Source: Kamptonema formosum PCC 10802
GTDB lineage: Bacteria > Cyanobacteriota > Cyanobacteriia > Cyanobacteriales > Oscillatoriaceae
Direction of reading: 5' to 3'
DNA length: 53,875 nucleotides
Assembly: GCF_000332335.1 (NCBI RefSeq)
Contig: NZ_KB235948.1
Location: 3,609,386 to 3,663,260, forward strand
Shown here one piece after another: positions 35,433-44,739 of this stretch (position 1 is the stretch's first letter; the number at the start of each line of letters is the position of its first letter). The position numbers and the translations under genes are program-made. The notes beneath the pieces were generated by a model. It searched no databases. It was given only the letters and a program-made list of their open reading frames with translations, and was not told the origin of the DNA.

Positions 35433-36920
35433 TTACCGCAACCGGCTCCCCAACCAATCGCGAATTTCATTCGCCAGCCAAACCAGCTCCGCCTCGCTCA
35501 ACTCTTGCCCAAAAGCAAATTTCTCCCAACCCCTCTCAAAATTCGCCGTTCCAATCACCACACCCAACTGCGGCGGTAAATTCCTGAGATTTGCGATCTC
35601 ATAATAAGGAGCCACAGACACATCCTGAATCTCATCCGTAACCCCCTTCTGCCGGCGATAGTTTAACAGCCAAACCTGCTGCCACTCCATCCCAAAACTT
35701 TCCCGGTCAAAATAAATATAAGTGCGCTCAAAATAGCTGGGCCGGCGAGCCAGCCAGTTCCCCACCAACAGGCAAAGCGCCACCAAAAAACCCGCCTCCA
35801 CCAAAAGCATCAAAAAGCGAATCCCATAAACAATTGCCGGCAAACCGGCACCCAGCAACACCAGCGCCCCAGTCAAAGCGCCGGCACGCCACAAAACCGT
35901 CCCTTTCGCCAGCGCTTCCGAAGAACCTTTCAATTTGCCCCCCAACGCATTTAAGCCGCCTTTCAGGCGCTCTAGGCCGCGATTCAGAGCGTTTTTTACC
36001 GGCTCAATCGCCTCAACTTCCACCCGAGCCGGAATTTGAATTTCCAGCCGGTCCGGCGACTTGCTGAGAGTCACGCGAGTGCTGGCGGGCGCAGCAATAT
36101 CTGCCACTGCCGGCTGAACACTCAGCAGCCCCGCGATCGCATCTCGCGCTTCAACAGCCGAAGTGAAACGGCGCTCAAGAGCCGGTTGAGTCAGGCGCTC
36201 AATCCAGCGCACAAAATAGACACTCACATCCTCGCGAACCCGATCGCGAAATTGAATGCGCAAATCTCGCTGAGGCAAATCAAAAGGAGGCGTGCCGGTG
36301 AGCAAATGAATCAGCGTCGCACCCAGCGCGTACAAATCCGAAGCCGGCACCGCCATCCCCCCATACTGCTCCACCGGCGCATACCCGTAAGTCCCCACCA
36401 CCGTAAAACTCACACCCGCAGACACCCGATTTTGCACCGCCCCAAAATCCACCAGATAAACCCTCTCATCCGCCCCCACAATTAAATTGCTCGGCTTAAT
36501 ATCGCGGTGCAGCACCGGCGGCGTCAGCCCGTGCAAGTAGATCAGAATTTCTAGCACATCTTGAGCGATTTTGCGCACGCCCTCCTCAGAAAACAGCTCC
36601 CCCCGTTCCAGCAACTGCTTCAGCGACAAGCCAGGGATATATTCCTGAACCAAACAAAACGAGAGAGTCCCCTCATCAACAGTAAAATGATCGCGATACT
36701 TGGGAATGTGGGGATGGGAGAGTAGCTTCAGTACCTGCGCCTCCCGCTCAAACAACTTTAAGTCATCCCACTGCATCTGACCCCCAAAAGCCAGCAGCTT
36801 AACCGCCACTTGCTCCCCTGATTGCAAATCCTCAGCCAGCCAAGTCTGGCGCACCGGATTGTCGCTCAGTTTCTGTTTGAGCTGATAGCGATTCTGCAAG
36901 ACAGAGCCTGATTCCAGCAT
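35433..36920 (-). CDS. Membrane-anchored Ser/Thr protein kinase
   Basis: 495 aa from Met 36920 (MLESGSVLQNRYQL). The N-terminal kinase domain is at ~12-265: catalytic Lys in VAVKLLAF, HRDIKPSNLIV, DFGAVQNR and the GTYGYAPVEQY activation segment. The glycine loop is weak (KLSDNPVRQTW rather than GxGxxG). A linker follows, then two hydrophobic segments at ~345-395 (GALVLLGAGLPAIVYGIRFL and the next stretch). The C-terminal ~100-aa cytosolic domain is of the kind common in cyanobacterial kinases (YIYFDRESFGMEW...EIRDWLGS). The target is unknown. It is divergent from nothing; its promoter region contains the 13-bp minisatellite side. Confidence 0.93.
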   Translation of the reverse strand: MLESGSVLQNRYQLKQKLSDNPVRQTWLAEDLQSGEQVAVKLLAFGGQMQWDDLKLFEREAQVLKLLSHPHIPKYRDHFTVDEGTLSFCLVQEYIPGLSLKQLLERGELFSEEGVRKIAQDVLEILIYLHGLTPPVLHRDIKPSNLIVGADERVYLVDFGAVQNRVSAGVSFTVVGTYGYAPVEQYGGMAVPASDLYALGATLIHLLTGTPPFDLPQRDLRIQFRDRVREDVSVYFVRWIERLTQPALERRFTSAVEARDAIAGLLSVQPAVADIAAPASTRVTLSKSPDRLEIQIPARVEVEAIEPVKNALNRGLERLKGGLNALGGKLKGSSEALAKGTVLWRAGALTGALVLLGAGLPAIVYGIRFLMLLVEAGFLVALCLLVGNWLARRPSYFERTYIYFDRESFGMEWQQVWLLNYRRQKGVTDEIQDVSVAPYYEIANLRNLPPQLGVVIGTANFERGWEKFAFGQELSEAELVWLANEIRDWLGSRLR

Positions 36921-37117
36921 AGTATCACCCGGGCACACAAAGAAGCTTCTACTAAGATAACCTGTCTCTCCTCCCTCGTTCCCTCGTTCCCCGCCGCAGC
37001 CTGGGAATGAGGATCTGGAGACTCTGCCTCCCTTTCTCCCACAAGTCCTGTCCTATACCTTATACCACTTAGGGACAGGCCGGACGCCTGTCCTACGCCT
37101 TCTGTGACGTAGCACAG

Positions 37118-37305
37118 GCGTCTCGCCTGTGCGTCTCGCCTGTGCACCTCGCCTGTGCGTCTCGCCTGTACACCTCGCCTGTGCACCTCGCCTGTGCACC
37201 TCGCCTGTGCACCTCGCCTGTGCACCTCGCCTGTGCACCTCGCCTGTGCACCTCGCCTGTGCACCTCGCCTGTGCACCTCGCCTGTGCACCTCGCCTGTG
37301 CGAAC
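37118..37305. repeat. 13-bp minisatellite (GCACCTCGCCTGT)n
   Basis: Fourteen to fifteen copies with two early variants (GCGTCTCGCCTGT). The unit equals half of the AGGCGTCTCGCCT palindrome found in family-A MITEs, so it probably expanded from a MITE core. Open frames on all strands (because 3 x 13 = 39 bp repeats) are artefacts. Confidence 0.95.
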
Positions 37306-37313
37306 CGGCATCC

Positions 37314-37736
37314 CTACCGTCGCCAGACATCGGGATCGTTCGGCTCATCCGGAAGCCAGACATTGGGGTTTGGGCTCACCTGCACTCCGCCCTTCTTAGA
37401 AAACGCCACCCTGACCACATTAGTTTGCCCCACATCCAGATAGTCCGACGCCCAAACATTGAAACTGGTGATGCCGGTAATCACCACCCGATACCCGCCG
37501 GGGGGAAGCGTAACAGTTTGCCGGCCATTGAAATAGCGCACCTGCAACACCGGCTTGCCATCAATCCAGACATCGCCCCACTCCTCCCCACGAGCAACGA
37601 ACTTCACCCGCACCTTACTGGACTGGCACCGTTCTGGGTAATCGGCGACAGTCGCAGGCTCCCGCAGTGCCGGCAACTTAGGAATAGCGCTAATCGGACT
37701 AGCAAAAATCACCGAAGATAGAAACGCAAACAGCAT
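37314..37736 (-). CDS. Secreted protein with PEGA-like beta domain
   Basis: 140 aa from Met 37736 (MLFAFLSSVIFASPISAIPK). It has a signal peptide cut near SPISA. The mature part is a small beta sandwich resembling PEGA surface domains (VRVKFVARGEEWGDVWIDGK, then TVTLPPGGYRVVITG). The C-terminus is Pro/Asn-rich (NPNVWLPDEPNDPDVWRR). The longer frame to 37814 would bury the signal. It lies on the same strand as, and ~390 bp upstream of, the membrane kinase, separated from it by the minisatellite; a functional link with the kinase is speculative. No enzyme motif is present. Confidence 0.75.
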   Translation of the reverse strand: MLFAFLSSVIFASPISAIPKLPALREPATVADYPERCQSSKVRVKFVARGEEWGDVWIDGKPVLQVRYFNGRQTVTLPPGGYRVVITGITSFNVWASDYLDVGQTNVVRVAFSKKGGVQVSPNPNVWLPDEPNDPDVWRR

Positions 37737-37865
37737 CCAAGTTTCCCCCACAATTCTCGCTCTCGCGATCTCTGGGGCGGGTGAGAGTCCCCGCCGCCGA
37801 AACGCCGGCTGCAAAACTCAGCCAAACCGAGCGTGCCGAGAATTTCAATCCCTGATACGAAGTCC

Positions 37866-37978
37866 TATTGCAGCAGTCATATTGGTTAGGACATCAGTGA
37901 CCTAGGGCAAAAGGCGTAGGGCAGGCGTCTCGCCTGCTCTCTTGATCTAATGTCCTAACCTCAGTACATACTGCTATA
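37866..37978. mobile_element. MITE family A, copy 2
   Basis: Starts TATTGCAGCAGTCATATTGG and ends CAGTACATACTGCTATA, with the internal GGCAGGCGTCTCGCCTGC palindrome. It is in inverted orientation relative to copies 1 and 4. Confidence 0.75.
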
Positions 37979-38087
37979 CAAACTAGCGGGGCGCTATTGA
38001 TAGCATAGCACCTTTTCCGACAAAAGTTGTATTCAGCCCCAGAGAAAACGGCGATAACTTTTCGCCGCAATCACCTGGAGCCGCAAG

Positions 38088-38465
38088 TCAAAGTTCCGCG
38101 CTTTTGGCAATAGCCATATAGCTCAACAGCCAGTTAGCCATTGTCGCCCGGCGAGTTTGCCGGGGGCCAAACTCGCCCAATTTGTAGCCCTTAAACCCCA
38201 GCTGTTCTTTCAGCAACTGCTTGTTAGGCGCAGGAATCGAGCGAGTCAGCTTCACCGTAGCCGGTCGGCTGTCAATAAAATCGGGCGGTTCTGCGTACTC
38301 ATCCCGCCATTCCGGAGCCACGCCCGAAGCGTCCCACTTGCCGGCGGAAGCATCATAGCGATAGCCCAGATAGTGCCACACCAGCCGGTTCACCGTAGCG
38401 TCATCAATTTCTTCCTTGATAATCGCCCAAATCGTTTCATTATTCAGTGCCGGTAAATCAGACAT
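38088..38465 (-). CDS. Conserved cyanobacterial protein, DUF1823 type
   Basis: 125 aa (MSDLPALNNETIWAIIKEEI...IAKSAEL), soluble and mixed alpha/beta. Conserved-looking blocks are LVWHYLGYRYD, WRDEYAEPPDFIDSRPATVKLTRSI and the helical C-terminal RRATMANWLLSYM. I recognise it as the small cyanobacteria/plastid-lineage family DUF1823; its function is unknown. It is a single gene flanked by two family-A MITEs (37866-37978 and 38566-38729). Confidence 0.85.
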   Translation of the reverse strand: MSDLPALNNETIWAIIKEEIDDATVNRLVWHYLGYRYDASAGKWDASGVAPEWRDEYAEPPDFIDSRPATVKLTRSIPAPNKQLLKEQLGFKGYKLGEFGPRQTRRATMANWLLSYMAIAKSAEL

Positions 38466-38565
38466 AAGCAGCAGTTAGTTGTTCGGGTGTACTTTTTTAT
38501 GACTTCTTAAGTGTGCTGAATTAACAGTTAAAATTTTCCCACCTTTGACTCATCTTATAGTAGAA

Positions 38566-38729
38566 TATAGCAGCAGTCATATTGGTTAGAACAATAGAAG
38601 CTTCGGGACCAGGGGAGCAAGGGAGGCCGGAATGTAGGGTTCCTAAATGCTTACTGCTATATAGACGTAGGGCAGGCGGGACGCCCCCCCTGAAAGTCTA
38701 ATGTTCTAATCTAAGTGGCTGCTGCTATA
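38566..38729. mobile_element. MITE family A, composite copy
   Basis: 164 bp with outer ends TATAGCAGCAGTCATATTGG and AAGTGGCTGCTGCTATA. An extra internal end (TAAATGCTTACTGCTATA) near 38653-38670 shows one element inserted into or recombined with another. Confidence 0.7.
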
Positions 38730-38831
38730 GAGTCAAGTTTAACTCCCCTTCCCCGCCAGCGGCAAGGGGGTTGGGGGGTGGGGTTTCCGCCCGCGCCCGA
38801 CGGAATTCCCACCGGCACACTTCTCCCCGAT

Positions 38832-39451
38832 TCAAGGATACAGCTTTCCGCAGCCACCCAGAAGTACCAGCCACACGGCCACAACGATCCAGTGAATCAC
38901 CACCGGCGGCCAAAGAGAGCCGGTGTGCAGATACGCCACACTGCGGGCAACCCCCAAAAGCGCTGCGGAGAATAGGAAAAGAGGAGTCCTGAAAATGGTG
39001 TCGTGTCGGGCTGCGAAAATATTCAGCGGATGGTATACCACAAAAAGCGCCTTACCTGACACAACCCCAAAGCCACTGCGCCCCGGGGGAAGCATTTTCT
39101 GAGGGGTGAGGGAGGAGCAAAACCCGAAAAAAAAGCTCCTCTGTTTCAATCCCGGTTCCAAAGATTCGCTGGCCAAAAATATGCTCCTCCTACCCCCGGC
39201 TGAAATCATTATTGCATTTATTTGGGCTTCCTCGCACAACCGGGATGCTCCGCCACAGACACCCCGGGCATCAGAAAAGAAACCGCCAGGATATTGGCAA
39301 CCGCTGGCCAGGATTTTATAACCTCAACGTGGATAAAACCCAGCTTCAACCCAACCAGCAGCGCAATCAGCGCATAGATCCCCAACAGAGCAGCTGGCAC
39401 CAGCCAGCCGGCGGCACATGGAATCGTTGAAACAGCAGCACCGGCATTTTT
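38832..39451 (-). pseudogene. Decayed CPBP (CAAX-type) intramembrane protease
   Basis: Several frames on the minus strand carry pieces of a CPBP protease. 39400-39218 encodes a membrane segment (LLGIYALIALLVGLKLGF). 39239-38832 encodes the C-terminal part with LFVVYHPLNIF (the conserved His region) and YLHTGSLWPPVVIHWIVVAVW. The EExxxR motif that should precede is unrecognisable and at least one frameshift lies near 39220-39240; a further one is likely near 39430. The gene is therefore inactive. It is adjacent to, and divergent from, acyP. Confidence 0.7.
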
Positions 39452-39578
39452 CGGCGAGCGCCCCGGCAGCCAGCAAATTGGCTAAATATCCAGAAACCAT
39501 CACACAGCAATCTTTGCAAAACTTTACTTAAGCCTTAAAATCGAAAGGAAAGCAACCAGAGATCCAGACCGCACGCGA

Positions 39579-39872
39579 ATGCAGAACCCATCACCGCCGC
39601 AGCCAGTCCGCGCCCGCGTTACCGTTTCCGGGAGAGTGCAAGGAGTCGGCTATCGGTTTTCAACCTTGGATGAGGCGAGCCAGCAGGGAGTCACCGGCTG
39701 GGTACGCAACCTTTCCGACGGAGGTGTGGAAGCAGTCTTTGAAGGAACCAGAGAAGATGTGGAAGCCATGATACGCTGGTGTCACCGGGGGCCCAGATCT
39801 GCTATCGTCAAAAATGTTACCGTTGAGTGGGAGGAGCCGGAAGGGCTGCCGAAGTTTGAAATTAAGCGGTAA
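39579..39872 (+). CDS. acyP: Acylphosphatase
   Basis: 97 aa, the standard length. The phosphate loop VQGVGYRF contains catalytic Arg26, and Asn44 lies in GWVRNLSDG, the two residues needed to hydrolyse acyl phosphates such as 1,3-bisphosphoglycerate or carbamoyl phosphate. A short Pro-rich N-terminus ([10 protein letters not shown]) precedes the ferredoxin-like fold. yidD follows after 26 bp on the same strand, so the two may be cotranscribed. The start is the first ATG after an AT-rich promoter region. Confidence 0.95.
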   Translation: MQNPSPPQPVRARVTVSGRVQGVGYRFSTLDEASQQGVTGWVRNLSDGGVEAVFEGTREDVEAMIRWCHRGPRSAIVKNVTVEWEEPEGLPKFEIKR

Positions 39873-39898
39873 ACTCGTTCCAGCCGCAATTAATTCTA

Positions 39899-40177
39899 AT
39901 GAGTGAGAGGAGGTCGCAGGTGAAAGTATTGCTCGTGGGGCTAATTCGCGGCTATCGAATGTTCATTTCACCCCTGTTTCCCCCCGTCTGCCGGTTTCAG
40001 CCCACCTGCTCCCAGTACGCTCTGCAAGCCATCGAGCGCTTTGGCCCGTGGCACGGCGGGTGGATGGGCATTCGGCGAATTTTGCGGTGCCATCCTTTCC
40101 ATGCCGGCGGCTACGATCCTGTCCCCGAAGTTATTGAAACAGCCGCAGAAAAAACACGAGACGACAGCACCCCCTGA
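39899..40177 (+). CDS. yidD: Membrane protein insertion efficiency factor YidD
   Basis: 92 aa with the family signature: N-terminal amphipathic helix ([20 protein letters not shown]), [36 protein letters not shown] and YDPVP. The three cysteines characteristic of the family are present. YidD assists YidC in inserting inner-membrane (here also thylakoid) proteins. It lacks its usual rnpA/yidC neighbours, as is common in cyanobacteria, and sits behind acyP. The C-terminal ~15 residues are variable. A 26-bp hairpin array starts right after the stop codon and may serve as its terminator. Confidence 0.95.
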   Translation: MSERRSQVKVLLVGLIRGYRMFISPLFPPVCRFQPTCSQYALQAIERFGPWHGGWMGIRRILRCHPFHAGGYDPVPEVIETAAEKTRDDSTP

Positions 40178-40187
40178 CCCATTTCCG

Positions 40188-40415
40188 GGTTTGTAGTTGG
40201 GCTAAAGCCCAAAAGTTCGTAGTTGGGCTAAAGCCCAAAAGTTCGTAGTTGGGCTAAAGCCCAAAAGTTCGCAGTTGGGCTAAAGCCCAAAAGTTCGCAG
40301 TTGGGCTAAAGCCCAAAAGTTCGCAGTTGGGCTAAAGCCCAAAAGTTCGCAGTTGGGCTAAAGCCCAAAAGTTCGCAGTTGGGCTAAAGCCCAAAAGTTT
40401 GTAGTTGGGCTTTCG
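40188..40415. repeat. Tandem array of 26-bp hairpin repeats, inverted
   Basis: Eight complete units and one partial of GTAGTTGGGCTAAAGCCCAA plus linker AAGTTC, period 26. It is the reverse complement of the 1-232 array unit and, like it, abuts the 3' end of a gene. Confidence 0.95.
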
Positions 40416-40455
40416 CCCTACCGGCGCGGCTCTGACAAAACTGAACGAAGATTGC

Positions 40456-40556
40456 TATAGCGCGTCTAAATCCTTTGGACAATTCCTGTAGGGGCAGTCC
40501 CCCCCTGGCTGCCCCGACCGGCGGAGGTTGCGCCAATTATTTAGACGCGGTGTATA
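40456..40556. mobile_element. MITE family C
   Basis: A 101-bp element with ends TATAGCGCGTCTAAAT and ATTTAGACGCGGTGTATA. The inner 12 bp (GCGTCTAAAT) are perfectly inverted; the middle is GTAGGGGCAGTCCCCCCCTG-like. No coding capacity. Confidence 0.7.
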
Positions 40557-41577
40557 TTATGGCACCCTATATGGGAAAGCTATCTAAAAATGTAAATTTT
40601 TCTAGAACGGTTCTCCTGGAGGTGTTGTAGGGCGCTGCACAGCAGCCCCGGATGATAGGTTTGCAGGGGTAGGCCAGCCACGGAGACAGATCTTGTGCCG
40701 GCGGACACCCGCAGGGGGATTGCCCCTGCAGGTCTTTCGGGACAGCCACAGCGCGATGGCCCCTACAAGAGTGGCGAAATTCTTCCCTCCCTTTTTGAGA
40801 GGGGCAAGGGGGGGGAGAAGCTATTGCGCAGTTAATTTGTACTGTCGCCCACTGTTTTATTCCCTGCCTTACATTGAAAACGAGGCTCTGGAGGCTTCGC
40901 ACACTTGCTACAATGAGCAGATTAAAAGTTTAGCAGCTTTTCTGCAGCTGACTCAGCTGAAATCTGCGGTAGAAGAGCGGGGCAGCTTCAGGCGGGTGGC
41001 GGGGAAGGTCACGGAAAGCTCAGGACGGTAAGATATCAGACATAAAAGCAGGATTTTTAGGCGGATGGCACAGAAATGGAGGTGAAAACGGATTCGACCG
41101 GCTGGCAACAGGACAGAGGCTTTCCGCGAGAAGGGGGAAACAAATTGCTCCCTTCTCACTTCAGTCGTTGCAACTTGCCCATTGCGCCCCTAACCCCCCG
41201 CCCCTGCAGTGTGGCAGGTTCGGCAACCCTCGATCGAGTCCCGGACGGCTTGAGTGCCCCAGCCACACTGGAAACTGGCGGGTTGGGAGAGCGTCTCGCT
41301 CAGCATGAACAGTAATGTGGAGCTATATTTCAGTGAGTTGTGGGAAACAGATGTCAGATAAATTGCGGCCAGTTGCTGCCAGCCCAACCCAATTTGCGAG
41401 AAATTGGGTCCTTGACGCTGCAATTCAAGCCGAGTCATGGTATTTTGCAACGAGCGTCTTAAGTTGTGAGAAGCCTCCGCAGCAGGGGGCGGGATGTGGG
41501 GGTGCATTGCTCTATCTGATTAATTTTCCCCAAGGGAAAGACTATTCGCGCTAGCTAGCGAACAAGGAGAAGCTGTT
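40557..41577. other. Kilobase without a recognised gene
   Basis: This holds repeat-like tracts (GCAGGGGGATTGCCCCTGCA near 40711; CCCTCCCTTTTTGAGAGGGG near 40787) and AT-richer DNA upstream of amiC. Open frames on both strands are short, overlap each other and look random. The amiC promoter must lie near the right end; AAGGAGAAG precedes its GTG start. Confidence 0.5.
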
Positions 41578-43398
41578 GTGAGTGTGAGATTCCACTGGCT
41601 ACTGCCCAGTTTTTCTACCGTATTTTTGCTGTCATCTCCTGCCGAAGCAGCGAACCTGCAATCTTGGCGGTTTGACGCAAATGCCAACCGGCTGTACATT
41701 ACCACGGACGCCGGCGTTCAACCCCGAGCCCAGCTGATAAGCAACCCGACTCGTTTGGTGATTGACTTGCCCGGTGTCAGGCTCAACCGCCTCCCAGTGA
41801 AGCAGCCGGTGGGAGGCGCGATAGCGAAAGTGGAGGTGGCGCAGTTTGACCCGCAGACCACCCGCCTGGTGATTGAACTGAGCCCCGGTTACACCCTAGA
41901 CCCCCAGCAAATCCTGTTCCGGGGGGCAACTGCGAAGCAGTGGACTGTACAGCTGCCCACTCCCCAGCGGGTAGCGGATGCCTCCAGTCTTTCCCCCCTG
42001 GAAAATACAGGACAGGCACTGGCCCGGGAGACGCCGGCAGACCAGGCAGGAGCGCTGACTCGGCTGGAAAATGTGCGGGCTACCCCAGATGGGCTGTTCA
42101 TTCGCACCAGCGGCCAGCAGCCAGATATTCAAGTGCAGCGGAGTCGAGATCGCTCTACTGTCAGCATAGACCTGCAGGGGACAGCCGTTAATCCCCAGGT
42201 GCAAGGGCTCGATTTGGCAGTCAATAGCAATGGCATCGCACAAGTGCGAGTCAGCCAGATCCAAAGCTCACCGCCGGTGGCTCGCGTCACGCTCAATGTC
42301 ACCAACACCAGCGCCGACTGGCAGGCAACGCCCACCAACTTGGGCGGAGTGATCGTCTTGCCTACGGACCCAGGCGCAGGCGGGGGCTCCACCATTGCCA
42401 GCCAGCCACAATCCTACGGCACCCAGCGTGACGGCACCATTGCCACTCAGCCACAATCCTACGGGAGGCAGAGTGACACTCAACTGGCCACCATTGAGTC
42501 TGTCGAGCTGGTGGGCGGCTCGCAATTGCTGATCAAGACAGACGGTCCGTTCAGTTACACCAGCGACTGGGACCCGTCATCCACCTTCTACGAGATTAGA
42601 ATTCCAGCGCGACTCGGCCAGCGCGTCAGAACCCCCCGGACAAATTTCAGAACTTTTGCCTCAAACGTGCGGGTGAGACAGGCCGATGCGCAAACTGTCG
42701 TCATTCAAGTCCAACCGGCCTCCTGGGCGCAGATTACCCAAATCAACCAGCCGGGCAGCCAAATGCTAGTCCTGCAGCTGCAACCGGCAGGCAGCGTCTC
42801 CCAGCCTGCTCCCACAGCCAATTATCCCTCTTCCCAGTCCCCCCGCATTCCCAGCGGGCGCGTCGTGGTGGTCGTCGATCCCGGACATGGAGGGGGGGAT
42901 GTGGGTGCGGTGGGCATTGGGGGCCTGCAAGAGGCGGACATTGTTCTGGATATCTCCCGACAGGTGGCGGCACTGCTGGAGCAACAGGGCGTGCAAGCCG
43001 TTTTGACCCGACAGGATGACCGGGAAATCGAACTGGAACCGCGGGTGCAGATGGCGGATCGGGTGAGTGCCAATTTATTTGTCAGCATCCACGCCAATGC
43101 TATTGATATGAGCCGCCCTGATGTCAATGGCATCGAGACGTATTTTTACGACAGCGGAGATCGCCTGGCCAGCACCATTCACAACAGTGTCCTGCAAGCC
43201 ACCGGCGCTCGCGACCGCCGGGTGCGGCAGGCCAGATTTTACGTCTTGCGCAAGACTTCTATGCCGGCTGTTTTAGTGGAAGTCGGTTTTGTCACCGGCG
43301 CTGAAGATGCGCCCAGACTGGCCAATGCTGCTTACCGGCAGCGATTGGCAGAAGGGATCACTCGCGGCATCCTCCAGTACATTGGGCAAAATAGATAG
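41578..43398 (+). CDS. amiC: N-acetylmuramoyl-L-alanine amidase with AMIN domains
   Basis: 606 aa from GTG 41578 (AAGGAGAAG upstream). A signal peptide ends near SPAEAA. Two AMIN domains (~28-125 and ~300-400) direct the enzyme to the envelope. A repeat-rich linker lies between (QPQSYGTQRDG / QPQSYGRQSD). The C-terminal Amidase_3 domain (~425-605) has all zinc and catalytic residues: His in DPGHGGGD, Glu in LQEADIVLD, His in SIHANA and Glu in VLVEVGF. It cleaves the lactyl bond in peptidoglycan and in filamentous cyanobacteria is needed for septal nanopores and cell-cell communication. murI follows after 68 bp, making a wall-metabolism pair. Confidence 0.96.
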   Translation: MSVRFHWLLPSFSTVFLLSSPAEAANLQSWRFDANANRLYITTDAGVQPRAQLISNPTRLVIDLPGVRLNRLPVKQPVGGAIAKVEVAQFDPQTTRLVIELSPGYTLDPQQILFRGATAKQWTVQLPTPQRVADASSLSPLENTGQALARETPADQAGALTRLENVRATPDGLFIRTSGQQPDIQVQRSRDRSTVSIDLQGTAVNPQVQGLDLAVNSNGIAQVRVSQIQSSPPVARVTLNVTNTSADWQATPTNLGGVIVLPTDPGAGGGSTIASQPQSYGTQRDGTIATQPQSYGRQSDTQLATIESVELVGGSQLLIKTDGPFSYTSDWDPSSTFYEIRIPARLGQRVRTPRTNFRTFASNVRVRQADAQTVVIQVQPASWAQITQINQPGSQMLVLQLQPAGSVSQPAPTANYPSSQSPRIPSGRVVVVVDPGHGGGDVGAVGIGGLQEADIVLDISRQVAALLEQQGVQAVLTRQDDREIELEPRVQMADRVSANLFVSIHANAIDMSRPDVNGIETYFYDSGDRLASTIHNSVLQATGARDRRVRQARFYVLRKTSMPAVLVEVGFVTGAEDAPRLANAAYRQRLAEGITRGILQYIGQNR

Positions 43399-43466
43399 GT
43401 GTTCGCTCAGGCGACAACCCGTGGGTTTCAACTGATAACTAAAGAAGTCACAACTCAGAAGACGGC

Positions 43467-44339
43467 ATGAATTCATCTAGCATCCTCTATCCCGAATCTT
43501 TCAGTGAGGAACCATCACGGGCCCGAATTGGCATTTTCGACAGCGGCGTGGGCGGGCTCACTGTTCTCAGAGAGCTCTACCGGCAGCTGCCCAGTGAATC
43601 TATCCTTTACTTTGGGGACACGGCGCGGCTCCCTTACGGAACTCGCACTCCCGGTGAGATTTTGCAGTTCGTGCGCGAGATCCTCACCTGGATGGTGCAG
43701 CAGGGGGTTAAAATGGTGATTATGGCCTGCAACACCAGTTCCGCTCTGGCCCTGGAGGCCGTGCGCTCTGAGTTCAGCGTCCCCATTTTGGGGGTGATCC
43801 TTCCCGGTGCCCGCGCTGCTGTTGAGAGAGGTCGCCGGATTGGGGTGATCGCCACCCCCGCCACGGCTGCCAGCAATGCCTATCGGCGGGCTATTTTAGA
43901 GATGGACCCGGCGGTCGCCGTCTGGCAAGTCGGCTGTCCGACGTTTGTCCCCCTGATCGAACAAGGCCGCATCGATGACCCCTACACCTGCGAAGTGGCG
44001 CGAGAGTATCTCGCGCCACTCCTGCAGCAGCAGATTGACACCCTGATCTATGGCTGCACCCACTACCCCCTCTTGGGGCCGGTGCTGCGCTCGATTGTGC
44101 CGGACAGTGTGCGGCTGGTCGATCCGGCTGTGCATGTGGTCGCCGCCGCCGCCCGCGAGCTAGAGCTGCTCGGACTGCGCAACACCCGCTCCCCCCTGCC
44201 CACTCGATTCGGTGTTAGCGGCAGCCCGCAACAGTTTGCCCAACTGTCCGTGCAGTGGCTCGGACATACGCCAACGGTTGAAAAGGTGTCTCTGCCGGCT
44301 GCACTCTGCGGGCCGGTGCCTCTAGAATCTGGGGAATAA
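43467..44339 (+). CDS. murI: Glutamate racemase
   Basis: 290 aa. It converts L- to D-glutamate for peptidoglycan in the cytosol. The paired catalytic cysteines are in MACNTSSALA and GCTHYPLLG; Asp in IGIFDSGVGGLTV and the GDTARLPYG substrate loop are intact. The first ~17 residues (MNSSSILYPESFSEEPS) are a variable extension. It is cotranscribed most likely with amiC. In many cyanobacteria sds follows murI closely; here 2.2 kb of repeat and RNA sequence separates them. Confidence 0.96.
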   Translation: MNSSSILYPESFSEEPSRARIGIFDSGVGGLTVLRELYRQLPSESILYFGDTARLPYGTRTPGEILQFVREILTWMVQQGVKMVIMACNTSSALALEAVRSEFSVPILGVILPGARAAVERGRRIGVIATPATAASNAYRRAILEMDPAVAVWQVGCPTFVPLIEQGRIDDPYTCEVAREYLAPLLQQQIDTLIYGCTHYPLLGPVLRSIVPDSVRLVDPAVHVVAAAARELELLGLRNTRSPLPTRFGVSGSPQQFAQLSVQWLGHTPTVEKVSLPAALCGPVPLESGE

Positions 44340-44477
44340 GCCCCTGCCGGCAGCGCCTTGGGGACGCTTGTCCGCTGTTGCTCCCTCCCGCCAAAACCAT
44401 CCGCCTGACCGTTGAAACCCCAGTGCCGGCTGTCCTTCAACGTCTCGACGGGACACCCGTTCCCCCACGACAGCAAC

Positions 44478-44513
44478 GAGTGACAAGAAAAGCGGCTGCT
44501 TTTTTCTTGTCAC
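44478..44513 (-). terminator. Intrinsic terminator of RNA copy 3 (and possibly murI)
   Basis: GTGACAAGAAAA and TTTTCTTGTCAC pair over 12 bp around GCGGCTGCTT. T-runs exist on both strands, so it can end both the minus-strand RNA and leftward-to-rightward transcription from murI. Confidence 0.8.
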
Positions 44514-44730
44514 CTGTCACTGATACATTTTCCGACTTATTCCGGATATTACCGGACCGTGCCACGATAGCACTCTCCCCGTCAAAGATGATAGAGGCGT
44601 TATCCCGCAAAGCTTTCAGGAAAATCCCAGGCATGGCCATTCCCGTCTTGCCATAGCATAAACCCGCTATTGGGACAGTGGAAAATTCAAAGAGCCACTA
44701 TCTGGCCAATAGGGCTGTCCTCAAATCTCT
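44480..44730 (-). ncRNA. Structured RNA family, copy 3
   Basis: On the minus strand, GTGATATAAT (-10 box at 44737-44742) is followed by a ~215-nt body matching copy 1 throughout. The 5' helix GGACAG/CTGTCC (plus-strand 44715-44720 and 44673-44678) is unchanged, GGGATAACGCCT is identical, and the end ATGTATCAGT is shared. The long-range helix is TGCC/GGCA (44630-44633 with 44560-44563), against TGCA/TGCA in copy 1. The last hairpin is TCCGG/CCGGA (44541-44556). Unlike copy 1 it is followed by a good terminator and no gene, so it is a free RNA. The -35 box is weak. Confidence 0.65.
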
Positions 44731-44739
44731 GTGTGTATT

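Noticed and set aside
37053-37721. Repetitive open frames with peptides of repeated 13 residues
   Set aside because: A 13-bp minisatellite opens frames on both strands (39-bp superperiod). No start signals; the secreted protein at 37314-37736 is the real gene next to it.
38653-38729. Additional independent MITE
   Set aside because: It shares ends with family A and is better explained as a nested or recombined copy within 38566-38729.
41190-41554. Short frames in front of amiC
   Set aside because: Opposite overlapping frames of similar length without ribosome binding sites; the region is better read as upstream non-coding DNA.
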